From Phellopilus nigrolimitatus (taxonomy: Eukaryota; Basidiomycota; Agaricomycetes; Hymenochaetales; Hymenochaetaceae), in the NCBI GenBank assembly GCA_021029095.1, contig JAJOHG010000023.1:398463-462462 (forward strand): DNA of 64,000 nucleotides. The letters are read 5' to 3'. The position numbers and the translations under genes were made by a program. Numbering within the stretch: position 1 is the stretch's first letter; each line of letters opens with the position of its first letter. Below are positions 12,492-22,438 of this stretch, one piece after another. A model generated the notes under the pieces. It was given only the letters and a program-made list of their open reading frames with translations. It did no database searches and was not told the DNA's origin.

Positions 12492-13991
12492 TCTGTTTCT
12501 GCTGCTGTCCTGCTGTGTTCTGTCTCTTTGTTGTGTGTATGCTGGTGAGCGTGCTTCCTCGTCTGCTGCCCCCCGCGTGCGCTGATGCCGACTCCTCTGT
12601 TTGCAGTTGCAAAACCCGTCTGGCCCCTTATTTATGCATTTATCGGAATTACCTCGACATGAACGAAGTTCTTACAACTCTTTGGCCCTACAATAATCGC
12701 TCGGTCGCGCCGACGCATCGTACATACATGAAGAGCAGCCGCGCGTACACTCGATGCGCCCCGCACACACGAAGCCCCGCAGCGCCCTCGCGCGTGCGCC
12801 TGTATACTTAAAAACGAAATGAACTCTGCCGCCGGGCCCCCCCACAGCGGCGACCGACTCGGAGGAAACGGAATGGTTTATGGGATATTTTATATATTAT
12901 TCGCCCGCGTCTCTCCGGCTGTTGGGACAGTGCGGGGCGCGCGCGGCCTTAGCTTTCACTCTGTCTTTATCCAATTATCATTCGCTTTCTTTCTTCTCTT
13001 TCTTTCCTTTTCTTTTTTTCGTTCTTCCTCTGCCAGTCTTTGATGCGCCATATGTTGCATGATGTATTCTTGGGATTTTATCTATGCTCGAGCTCCGCTG
13101 CTTACTTACTTACTTACCTCGAAAACGCCGATCCTTTTATTGTTTCTTTCTTTTTTGGCACTGTCGCTCGAGCCTCGCCCACAGACAGACAGACCAGACT
13201 CGACCCTTCATCCTTGCTCCAACCGCTTATCGTTGCCAACTCCACTGGCGATCGCGCACCGTCGCGCGAACCTCTCCTCCTGTTCTTCCCCGGCCTCGAG
13301 CTCCATAGTCCATTCTTTACTTGCTTGCCGATGCGGCCCTGCCGCGCGATCTCTGCTGGTTTCGTACTTACGCCTGACTCACAACCTTTTTTTCTTTTTA
13401 ATCGACATCTTGGAACTTACATGCATACGTACATATATTTATCGTCCTTGGAACACGAGCTCAGTTGTCGTTCGATGTGGGTTTTGTTTTGATCTGAGCC
13501 TAAGAACTGGAAACTCTCAAGTTCAAGAGCCGCGCGCGACTCGCGCCGAGTCGAACTACTCGCAGAAGCGAGCGTCGGCGCCCCCTCCGTTAACGTTCTC
13601 GATGCGCGCCTGCTCGTCTCGGGCCAAGCAAGAAGGCGCCCTACGGTACGTATGCACGCACGTACGGACCCTTGGGCGCGCGTGCCGAACAGCGCGCGAG
13701 CCTGGGCGAGAGAAAGGCGCGCGCCGGCCCTGCACGCAGAAGCCTGAGCCTGATGGCCGCCGCCCGAGGACCGCCTGATCCCCCCCCCCCCCTCCCCTGC
13801 GTTATCTCGCCCTGCGCGGACGGCCGCAAAAGCGCCATCATCATCAAGAAAAAAAAGCAAAGAAAGAAAGAAAAAAGGTTGGCCTCTGTCTGCACCGTGC
13901 ACGCCTGACGCGAGACGAGACACTGCCTGCCCCCGCCCGAGCTTTTGCCTGTGTGTGCTTTCCCCTTTTTTCTTGAGCGCGGACGTCGGAT
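12492..13991. other. Intergenic region, pyrimidine-rich
   Basis: It probably holds the 3' UTR of the RNA-binding protein gene and the promoter of the sphingomyelinase gene. There are long CT-rich runs (12960-13040), a CTTA x4 microsatellite near 13104, a C10 run near 13782 and an A/G-rich run at 13846-13877. A possible extra 3' exon of the upstream gene is discussed in the findings. The long minus-strand frames here have no domain support. Confidence 0.5.
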
Positions 13992-16900
13992 ATGGTGGAC
14001 GCCAGACTGCGCCTGCTGCGCGCGGGGCACGCGTGTTTTCTCCTCCTCCTCGCGCTCGCCGGCGCCGGGCGCGCGCAGCCGCGCGGCGCCTTCGGGCCCG
14101 CGGCGTACACCGCGCTCGGGCGCTTCCCGACGGCACTGTACGGCAGCTACTACAACGACCCGACGCAGACGAGCGCGCAGGTGCAGCCCGTGATCACGGA
14201 TCCCGTCACGGTGCGCGCATTCCCGATAGTGCTTTTCGTTTTCGGCGCCCGGTACATGTACTGACGTACAGGGGGCGGGCAACGCAGCATACGACGTACC
14301 CGCTCGCGCTCACCGACCCGGACGCCATCCCAGCTGCAAGTGGCGCTTTCTCACAACACAACGCTTCTTCGCGCCCTGCTCACCGGCAATCCACAGAACG
14401 ACACCGCCGACGCGCACCCGCTGCCCGCGCGCGCGGACTCGGCGACGCTCCTCGCGCGCGCGCGCCGGCAGATCCAGTTGCTCGCCGCGCCCGGGGCGGC
14501 GGGCGGCAGCGCGTGCGCGGCGTGCCAGGCCGCGTTGGGCGCCGCGCAGCTCGTCGCGCTCGCCGCGCCCGAGGAGGGTCCTGCGGCGGCCGTCGCGCTG
14601 TGCGAGGCGTTCGCGCTCGAGAGTGCGTGCGCCACGGCGTATGGCCCCCTTGCGCTCGGGAGCGTCGTCACGCAGGTGCTCGCAAACGCGGACGTGCAGG
14701 GGTATGACGGCCAGGTGCGAGGCTCTTTTTTCTTTTCTTTTTTTTTCTGTTCGCGCTTTTTTTTTTTTTTTTGCTGGTTGCGAACGGAAGCTGATTTTTG
14801 GAATTTTGGATGTTGGTTTGTTGGTGTGTTTAACGCGGGTGTGGGATTGGGGGGTGAAAAAGATGATTTGCCAGAACTTCTTCGGCGCGTGCCCGCTGCC
14901 GCCGACGTCGGCCTTGAACCTGACGAGCTGGTTCAAGCAGCCCAAGCCCGACCCGCTCCCGGCTCCGAAGCAGCCGAGCGGAAAGCGCCTAAAAGTCCTC
15001 CATCTTTCTGACTTCCATCTCGATCCGCGTGCGTAGCTTTCCTTTGCCTTTTTGTGTGCGATTGAAACCACTGATTAAAGGAGCCTTTTGTGAACAGGCT
15101 ATGCCACTGGCTCAGAAGCAAATTGCACCTCTGGTATTTGCTGTCGAGAAAACAACGTCGCTACTTCGAGCCCGAACGAGACGCTTGTCCCTGCTCCGCG
15201 CTTTGGCGCCTTCCTCTGGTGCCTTGTCTCGAATTATGAAAAATAATGTTTGATAAACTGACTGGCAAAAATCTCCAGCGATTCGCCATACTCCCTTGTT
15301 CTCTCGGCTCTGGAGGCGATCCCGGTACTCACTGGAACTGAAGATGCAGGCTTCGCGTGGACCATGTACACCGGAGACCTCGTCGCACACGATCCGGACA
15401 ACCAGCTATCGCATGCTTATGTCGAATATACCGAGGTACGTTGTTGCCCGGGCTCTTGTTTCGAAGGAGATCCTATGTCGAGTCGACTCAACAGACTGTC
15501 GTATTCGACCTTATTCGTCGCATGCTGAAAGCGGGCCCGACGTATGTTGCCCTAGGAAACCATGACTCTGTCGGTGTGTAAGTGGCGTATTCCATCATAC
15601 TTTTATTATTATTACAACCAAACTGATCCGCTTATCAAAGAGCCGAAGACGCCCCGCATTCGCTCGGCGGAGAGCTCGCAAATCAGTATAACTGGTACGT
15701 TTGTTGGTATATATTTTATTCGCGTATTTCTGTTTTGCTGACCGTCGTCTGTCTCGCTAAACAGGAACTACGACCACGTCGCGAGCCTCTGGGCGCACGA
15801 GCACTGGCTCCCCGAGGCGGCCGTAAAGCTCGCGCGTGCGCATTATGGCGCGTATATGGTTCGGCGCCACGATGGGCTACGCGTTATCACGCTCAATACG
15901 AATTTGTGGTATCGGTAAATATTGTCTGAGAAATTTCAACGAGCTCAGCCGAATGCTTTAGCTTATGGGTCTGATAGTGCAAATTGGTTCAATTACATTA
16001 ACCTGACAACGGCGGATACGTCGGGGATGCTGCGCTTCCTCACGGATGAACTGCAGGATGCTGAAGATGCAGGCGAGCGCGGTACGTCTTGTCGTTGCAG
16101 TTGCTTTAATTCTCGCTGACGGAGACAATAGTGTGGATTATGGGCCACGTTTTGAGCGGCTGGGATGGCACGAATCCCCTCGAGAATCCCTCTAATCTGT
16201 GTGAGTTTCTTCGTCCGACTCTTCTGGATGAGCTGCTTATTTAAATGGCGTCTATCTAGTCTATCAAATGTACGGTGCATATGTTAGTTATGACAACGTA
16301 ACTGACATAGTTGTATTAGTGTCGACCGTTTTTCGCCCCACGTTATAGCCAGTGAGTTACTCAAGTTCGTGTGACTTTTCTTTTGTCTTGACACTTCTCA
16401 GACATATTCTGGGGCCACACGCATGAAGATCAGCTTTCTGTTCGTGTCTTCATTCCTGAACAAACGGAGGATTGCAAGTGAATCTAAGTTTTTTTACAAC
16501 TTCTCTAGATCTACTACGCGAATAATGGGACTGTCATGTCTGCTGAGTCGGCACTAGCTGTCTCATGGGTAAGATATCTCCAACTTTAAGGTAACTCAAC
16601 TCTAAACGATGCTATCAAAGATCGGGCCGTCAATCACTCCCGCGTCCAATCTCAACTCTGGTTTCCGCGTCTACGAGGTTGATTCAGCAGTGAGCACAGT
16701 CGTGTTCTCTTTTTGTGCTCTTATTTCAATCCATCCGATATAGACGTTCGAAATCCTCGATGCGCATACGTGAGTCACCACTGGTTTCTTGCATTGAGTT
16801 AGCCGTAAACTACTTCAAAATCAGATGGAAGAGCGACGTGAACGCATTCCCGGAGCTAGACGGCCAACTTGACTTTGGGCCTACATATACCTACGAATAC

Positions 16901-17290
16901 GACACTCGCAAGACATACGGGAATAATGTCACAGGGTGGGGACCGAATGACCCACTCAACGCGACGTGGTGGCATCTTGTTACAGAGGGTAAGCCGAATA
17001 ACTTCGTGCTACCATCAGCATTCTCATTGTACCCCGACAGCGATGGAAGTTGACTCATCTCTCGTCGCTGTAAGTGCCCCGGCCGATGGCAGCTGGGAAA
17101 AGGACAAGCTGACTAAAGTTGTACGTTCATGCAGAAATTCAATACCTACCAAGGGAAAAGCTCCGTACGCACGAAGCCGTGCTCGGATGAGTGCATCGCT
17201 GCGAAGATCTGCTACATACGTAGCGGGTCCGCAAGCATTGCGAAACAGAATTGCGCCCCCGGCTACGGCTCAGTCCAGGGACTATATTGA
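13992..17290 (+). CDS. Acid sphingomyelinase-like phosphodiesterase (secreted)
   Basis: Twenty exons, about 690 aa: 13992-14210, 14288-14335, 14397-14714, 14863-15028, 15098-15218, 15279-15435, 15495-15577, 15641-15694, 15765-15914, 15978-16081, 16132-16200, 16260-16269, 16320-16351, 16402-16439, 16509-16568, 16621-16689, 16744-16769, 16825-16988, 17041-17069, 17135-17290. Residues 1-29 form a signal peptide with an RxH..FLLLLAL core. A saposin-B-like segment follows, with Cys near 129 and 132. The calcineurin-like metallophosphoesterase then shows every metal-site motif: LSDFHLDPRYA (about 245), TGDL (about 324), GNHD (about 365), IMGHV, and FWGHTHEDQ. The C-terminus has the paired Cys pattern of acid sphingomyelinases. 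The known family hydrolyses sphingomyelin or related phosphodiesters in a secretory or vacuolar compartment. Fungi lack abundant sphingomyelin, so the natural substrate is uncertain. Intron 2 (14336-14396) has a GC donor and exon 12 is only 10 nt. The frame is intact throughout. Confidence 0.9.
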
Positions 17291-18957
17291 ACTGGGTGAA
17301 CTGACCCTTGGCGATTTATGTTGGCGACAAGGCTGAAAGCGGTTAAGCCAGCCAACCTGCGAGTTGGACAGGATCTTGGATGGAGGAAACCGATACCCCG
17401 GTGGAAACTATCATATTGTTAGCTCTCCATTTGCCATTAATGTGTACGGCGGCATTCCGCCTCTGCGAAAAAAAAATCCTGTGTATGTTACTGCACTTCT
17501 CGTACTTTCCGGTGCTTCATTTTTGCGATTTCATGGCTTTGTTGAATAAATACTATTTAGCACCTACACTTGCACTACAGCATTGTAACGCAAGACGTTC
17601 TGGAATTCTGGATATCCTAATAAAAAGTAATGTGGCTTTGGGGAAATGGAAACAATGTAGCCGATTTGAACCTCACCGATGGCCACGCTCTTGCCGTCTT
17701 ACACTATCCTGCATGTTGAACTGAACCGATGTTGGTCTACGTGGCCGGGCCGCTTGCCTGAGCTTTGGCCAGACTCAGTGACTCCGGCAGCCAGTTTTGT
17801 GCGGTTACGCGAAGACAAGCGTGAGGAGTCCATCTGGACTTCCACTTTCTGTAGTAATGCTTGAATAGGAAGACTCGGTGGCGCAAACTGATAAAAGTCC
17901 GGTAATCCTCGTCTCAACGAACATGTCAGCAATCTCTTTAAAACGCAAAGCCACCGGTCACCTGTGACGTGCCACGGCACAACAACCACCTGGGTGGCAC
18001 AAAACCTGTCTCACTCGACAACAGTACGCATACCAACCTCTTGTTCTTACTGCAAATGGATCATCTGGGCTTGAGGATCAACATTCTTACCTTGCGCTGC
18101 AGCTTGACTGTGCAACCGACCACTCTGCCCGATGGCGAAAAGGGTATTCTGGAAAACACAGCTTTACTGACGAACAACCAAGTCTGGACTTCAACTTGTT
18201 CCACCTTGTTTAACACGACCCTGTATCCTGAGGTGCCCCCAGAATTCTCGCTGGAAGTCCTTGCGAACGTTCGTCGGCCCGCTATGAAATGTCCAAATGA
18301 AGACATTCAACATTCTCAACTCGTTCGGCTGACTCTTCGGCGCCCGAGCTACCTACCTACCTACCTTGGGCTATCCACCTACCTATTCGCTAGCAACCGA
18401 TCGACAGCCACGAAGTCAAGAAGATGCTGTGTTACTCTCTTTCTATGTTGTCAATAAGCCGCCAGGTGGAGTCCGGATGCATATCAGGATTCAGAGCACG
18501 CACTCGTACCATCCGTCGAATCGGCCGGTAGACGGGATTGAGCCGGAAGGTAAGTTGGGTTTCCGAACTCCCGGGCCGTATCCATGGACACTGCAACCTC
18601 AGACCGGAGCTGAGGGACTGCGTCATATCCAAAAATGCAACTGATTTATTGTTCGATTTATAATAATAGCATGTATCACATGTCCAATGGATATGTTTGT
18701 GGCTGAGTCTGCGGTATAAAAGCTCAACCCCGCAGCTGCAACTCCAGCAACTTATCACCACAACTTTCATCGCGACTCCCCAATTTCGTTCTTCACTTTG
18801 CGCGCCCTCTTTTCCCTCGCCCCCGCCCAGCTGCGCTGTTACACTCATCTTCTCCGATACTCCGAGGATTTCTGTACAGCTTCCTCCCTCTCTCCTTCCT
18901 CTCTCGCAGCCTGGGGCACACCCATCTTATTCCGCGTTCTCGTCCAGCGCAATTATT
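17291..18957. other. Interval without a supported gene
   Basis: The first part is the 3' flank of the phosphodiesterase gene. Several short plus-strand frames around 17360-18640 contain protein-like text: a GGNYHIVSSPFAINV segment, and the motif WTST twice (near 17833 and 18185). They are interrupted by stops in all frames and I could not join them into an exon model. This may be a decayed secreted-protein gene or chance. A CTAC microsatellite lies at 18348-18366. The right end holds the pheromone promoter. Confidence 0.4.
18684..18722 (+). promoter_or_regulatory. CCAAT and TATA elements of the pheromone gene
   Basis: A CCAAT box at 18684-18688 and a canonical TATAAAAG at 18715-18722 lie about 240 bp upstream of the pheromone start codon. 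They are followed by a CT- and CA-rich leader typical of strongly expressed fungal genes. This arrangement supports a real transcription unit with a long 5' UTR. No receptor-pathway element was recognised. Confidence 0.55.
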
Positions 18958-19122
18958 ATGGACGAATTCTTCGTATTCTCGGACGATGTGATCGTGTCGC
19001 CCGAGGACAGGTGTAAGCTCCCATTTCCCGCCAACAGTGAGCTTCGGACACCTGCTCCGTTCGCGGATATGGAGAGAAGCGGAGACGGTGGAATCACCGT
19101 CAGCGGGTGCACTATCGCATAG
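18958..19122 (+). CDS. Farnesylated lipopeptide mating-pheromone precursor
   Basis: A single-exon gene of 54 codons. It starts MDEFFVFSDD, the typical MDxF opening of basidiomycete pheromone precursors, and ends exactly in a CaaX box, CTIA, before TAG. An Asp-Met-Glu-Arg sequence provides the ER cleavage motif 15 residues before the end. The predicted mature peptide, by analogy with Schizophyllum and Coprinopsis pheromones, is therefore SGDGGITVSGC with S-farnesyl and carboxymethyl on the Cys. Such peptides are exported by a Ste6-type ABC transporter and sensed by STE3-type receptors. The size (50-60 aa), acidic N-terminus and Gly-rich mature region all fit. No receptor gene is seen in the window, so it may be either a mating-type B gene at the edge of its locus or a stand-alone pheromone gene. 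The upstream CCAAT and TATAAAAG support expression. Such small genes are often missed by automatic annotation. Confidence 0.9.
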   Translation: MDEFFVFSDDVIVSPEDRCKLPFPANSELRTPAPFADMERSGDGGITVSGCTIA

Positions 19123-20127
19123 TGCCCCTTTGCATGAGACATTCGCTTGTCTTCATCGCGCGTCGTACATACTAATATTTTCAACAACATTCACCATTCT
19201 TTTCGAAAAACCAACCAGTACGTCCGATCTCGCTCGACTTTCTTTAATATGGTCCCTTCGCACGCAGCACTATCTTTCTAGTATTTATCTCCTTCGTCTC
19301 CCTTACGCGCCAGTCGTATTTATGCGACGTTATATTTCCACTCACTTCTGGCCGTCGAGTTCCGCCCTTAGGGCACCGATACGGTTATCGCGATGTACCG
19401 CCATCGCACCAGCGACACCTTAACTTACAGCATGTCTGCGTTATTGCACATGTGCGCCGATACAGACATGCTTGTACTCTTTATTCCGTTATCTAGCCAT
19501 TGAATACGATGTACGAAAAAAAAAAGTGCCCTTGAAAATGAATGAATGAGAAAAAGACCATAAATCGAGTTTCCTCTGTAGCCGAATCGAAAGACCAAAT
19601 ATCTAAATCCCCAATCAAGAAAAAAAGCAGGATTATACATTTCCGTCAAGGATGGAGCTGAAGATTCAAAAGATTCGGTGATGCTACCCTTTTAATTCCA
19701 TCCTTTTCTCCAGAGGCTTTGCCCTGATCCCCATTCAGCCTTCTTCCGATTATAGAAGGAACGAAACGGACCCACGACAACAGCAAGCGGAAATGCCGTC
19801 GAAAATTGAGCACTACATAGGAATGTCCCTTCTACATCCATACCATCCCGCGTCTACTCCCGTTCTTATGGGAAGATTCTCAATAGCGAGCAAGTCGCGA
19901 ACGTCACCCTTAAGTTCATTCTAATTTCCAATCCACTAGTAGCGCTTAACCGACCTTGCAGTATATCCGAGAAACTTTGTCAGTGAGCGACTAGTTCTAC
20001 CGTTTATTTTAAAAGAATCACGATTGAATTTACATTGAGCCAATTATCTGAATGATATGGACCGCTGACAAGGCGGTTCTCTTGTCATTTACAAACGTTG
20101 TCTATAAAGGGCAGCTTGATAAGGGTG
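19123..20127. other. Intergenic, convergent 3' ends
   Basis: No gene supported. This is the 3' flank of the pheromone gene and the 3' flank of the minus-strand aldo-keto reductase. It was searched by eye on both strands for further short frames ending in a CaaX box, and none was convincing. Confidence 0.5.
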
Positions 20128-21485
20128 TTAAACAGTAGCTGTCTGCGCTTTTGATTCTTGCATTTCTGGTCTGATCGCCTCCCTCAAAGGCCATCTGTCT
20201 TCAGTAGCAGCAATTGCCAGGAAGAAGCTCGTAGACGTGCCATCTCCCTACAGGAAAAGTCAGTTTCTGCTCTCGAAAAAAAAAAAGACAAACTTAGCAA
20301 AACACTCACGACAAACGTGTTCGGGAAGCCCGGGTCGAACGGCAGGATGCTTTCGAGGTACTTAATCTGCTCGTGCGAGAGCGAGATCTTCAGCGCTTCA
20401 ATATTGGCCAGGAGGTGCTCGACCTTGCGTCCGCCGATGATCGGGAAGACGTACGGTGTCTTCTGCATCACGTACGCGATCGCCACAGCCGTAATGTGTT
20501 CAGTGCCAACCTCTTTCGCGACCTTCTCAAGTGCCGCGCTCATCTTCCTCTCGTTCTCATTGCGCTTCCAGTCAGGCTGCATAATTGTACGCCCCTTCTC
20601 GCCAGACGCTGCGCGTTTCTCCTCCTCCGCGTCCGTACGCAGGCGGCCACCGGCGAGCACGTTCCATGGCGCAAGCGCGAGCCCGTGTGCACGCGCCATC
20701 GGGATGATGTCGCGCTCGAAGTCGCGTGCCATGACGTTCCACGCACCCTGATAGATTACGAACGGCGACTTGCCCATGAGCTTCGCATAGTTGTTCGCAT
20801 GCGATACGACCCAGGCGGGTGTGTCGGAAATGCCAAGGTAAAGTACCTTGCCAGCGACGACGAGGTTGTGCAGCGCATCCATGACTTCCTCGACGGAAGT
20901 GTTGTAGTCCCACCAAGTGCACGTAGAGGATGTCGATGTAATCCGTGCGCAGCTTCTTGAGGCTCGCATTGACACTGACTTTGAGCGACTTGGCGTTGTT
21001 GCCGACATAGTTCGCCTTGATAATATCGGTTTTGTGGCGTTTGAAGTCTGTCGAGTACTAATCGACGAGAAGTGTCAGTCAAACTATGAGAAGTCAATTC
21101 AATATTACAAACCTTTGTTGCTATTACAAGTTGATCGCGAATGCCCCTCTTCTCAGCCCATTCGCCGATGAAGGCCTCGGACGTCTCATCCTGACTACAA
21201 AACGGGAAGATAAAAACTCAATTATATCCCCTAGACGCGCACATATCGATTACTCACTAGCCATTGGACGTATCGATAAAATTCCCGCCCGCGTCATAGA
21301 ACGTATCAAGGAGTTTGAAAGACGACTCCTTGTCCATCGAGCCCAAGCCGTATTCGGACCACTTGTCGCCGATGCTCAGGGCACCAAGCTGTAACGGCGA
21401 GACACGCACACCAGCGAGCGGGGAGAGGACACGGTAGCGACCAAGCGGGTTCGCCGGAGGAGGGGGAATGGTCCCAGAGAGACAT
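20128..21485 (-). CDS. Aldo-keto reductase (aryl-alcohol dehydrogenase type), two frame breaks
   Basis: Exons on the minus strand: 21485-21258, 21194-21113, 21057-20310, 20247-20128, about 391 aa if two single-base shifts are ignored. The protein reads [19 protein letters not shown], then [15 protein letters not shown], a FIDTSNGYQDE segment (active-site Tyr region), [11 protein letters not shown] (catalytic His), [38 protein letters not shown] (NADPH-binding end) and [11 protein letters not shown]. This is the AAD-type AKR family: NAD(P)H-dependent reduction of aromatic aldehydes, common in wood-decay fungi. Frame breaks: one extra base within CCAAG at about 20913-20916 (between VH and WW), and one between the start codon and the PPPP segment (about 21455-21475). 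Both are +1. They imply either a recent pseudogene or sequence errors. The start at 21485 (ATG TCT CTC TGG) was chosen because MSLW-type openings recur in this family. Confidence 0.8.
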
Positions 21486-22438
21486 TGCGGTAAATAGTTG
21501 AAAAGATTAATGAGGTAGACGGAGGCTTGGGGAGAATGAGGTATGTCAATGGCTGCCAGTCTGCTTTTATGAAGCAGCTTTTATTTAATTCATGATATTC
21601 AACTTGATAAATAAGCAAAAGTGCCAGGATCCTCCTACCGTCGGCACCTGGAGGACGCCTCCTCCCGGCACACCCATGGTCAGAACGCTTCTACCGTCGG
21701 CCACCTGGTGACGCGTCTCTCCGGCATTTGAAATATTTATCTTCGAGTCAAGTAAGACGCAACGCGGCCCCGTTCAACCCCGTTCAACGATGACTGAGCA
21801 AGATGAATAACAACAGACATCGGTGAGCATTATTCAGAGCGATAGAGCCGCACAATTGCGAGCACCGGTAAGAGCTTCAGACCTAAGAAAGTGTGTCAAG
21901 CACATTGCCAGTCTCGTCGTGAATCGCTGGAACAATTTGACAGTGTCGGGGTATTCGGGAAGGCATACGGAGTTACATGAATCGGCTTAGACCATGCTGG
22001 ATTACCGTGACACGAACAACTAAGAAGAACTCGGAGAGTCTGAAGTTGCGAACCATAGCTCATAGTACTCCACGGCATCCAAGATTTCGCGAAAGGAGAC
22101 GACCTTGCGCCGTAAACACGGTGCCGGAGTCACAGCATTGTCAAGGTTTACGCAGTGCGTAAACTTCATAGTCCAGCCAATAACGAACCGGTTGCGTGAC
22201 CAAAATCATGATACCTGAGAAGACAGGTGAAATCAGCAGAAAAGGTTGCTCAAGTAAAGTAAGTACAGTCAGTAGAGTCCTAGTCAAAGCAAGCAAACTC
22301 ATATACATGAACATCTGCTGTGCATATTCAAGTTCCGCTGCTTTACGTAAAATTAAGTTGATCTGCGTCAGTTCCAGCCGTACAGTGCGCAGTGCGCCCA
22401 CCCGCCTCGCCTCCAGTTTACATTGCTCCTCACCGTCA
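21486..22438. other. Divergent intergenic region
   Basis: It separates the minus-strand aldo-keto reductase from the plus-strand palmitoyltransferase and probably contains both promoters. A near-duplicate pair, CCTACCGTCGGCACCTGG at about 21635 and CTACCGTCGGCCACCTGG at about 21690, is visible. Nothing else was recognised. Confidence 0.5.

Noticed and set aside
13417..14282. Minus-strand frames of 239 and 213 codons opposite the sphingomyelinase start
   Set aside because: They overlap the well-supported signal-peptide exon on the plus strand and consist of Arg/Ala-rich low-complexity text.
14336..14396. Reading the sphingomyelinase GC-donor intron as a frameshift
   Set aside because: A GCAAGT donor, CTCAC branch and CAG acceptor restore DAIPANDTADAHPLP exactly in phase, so an indel is not needed.
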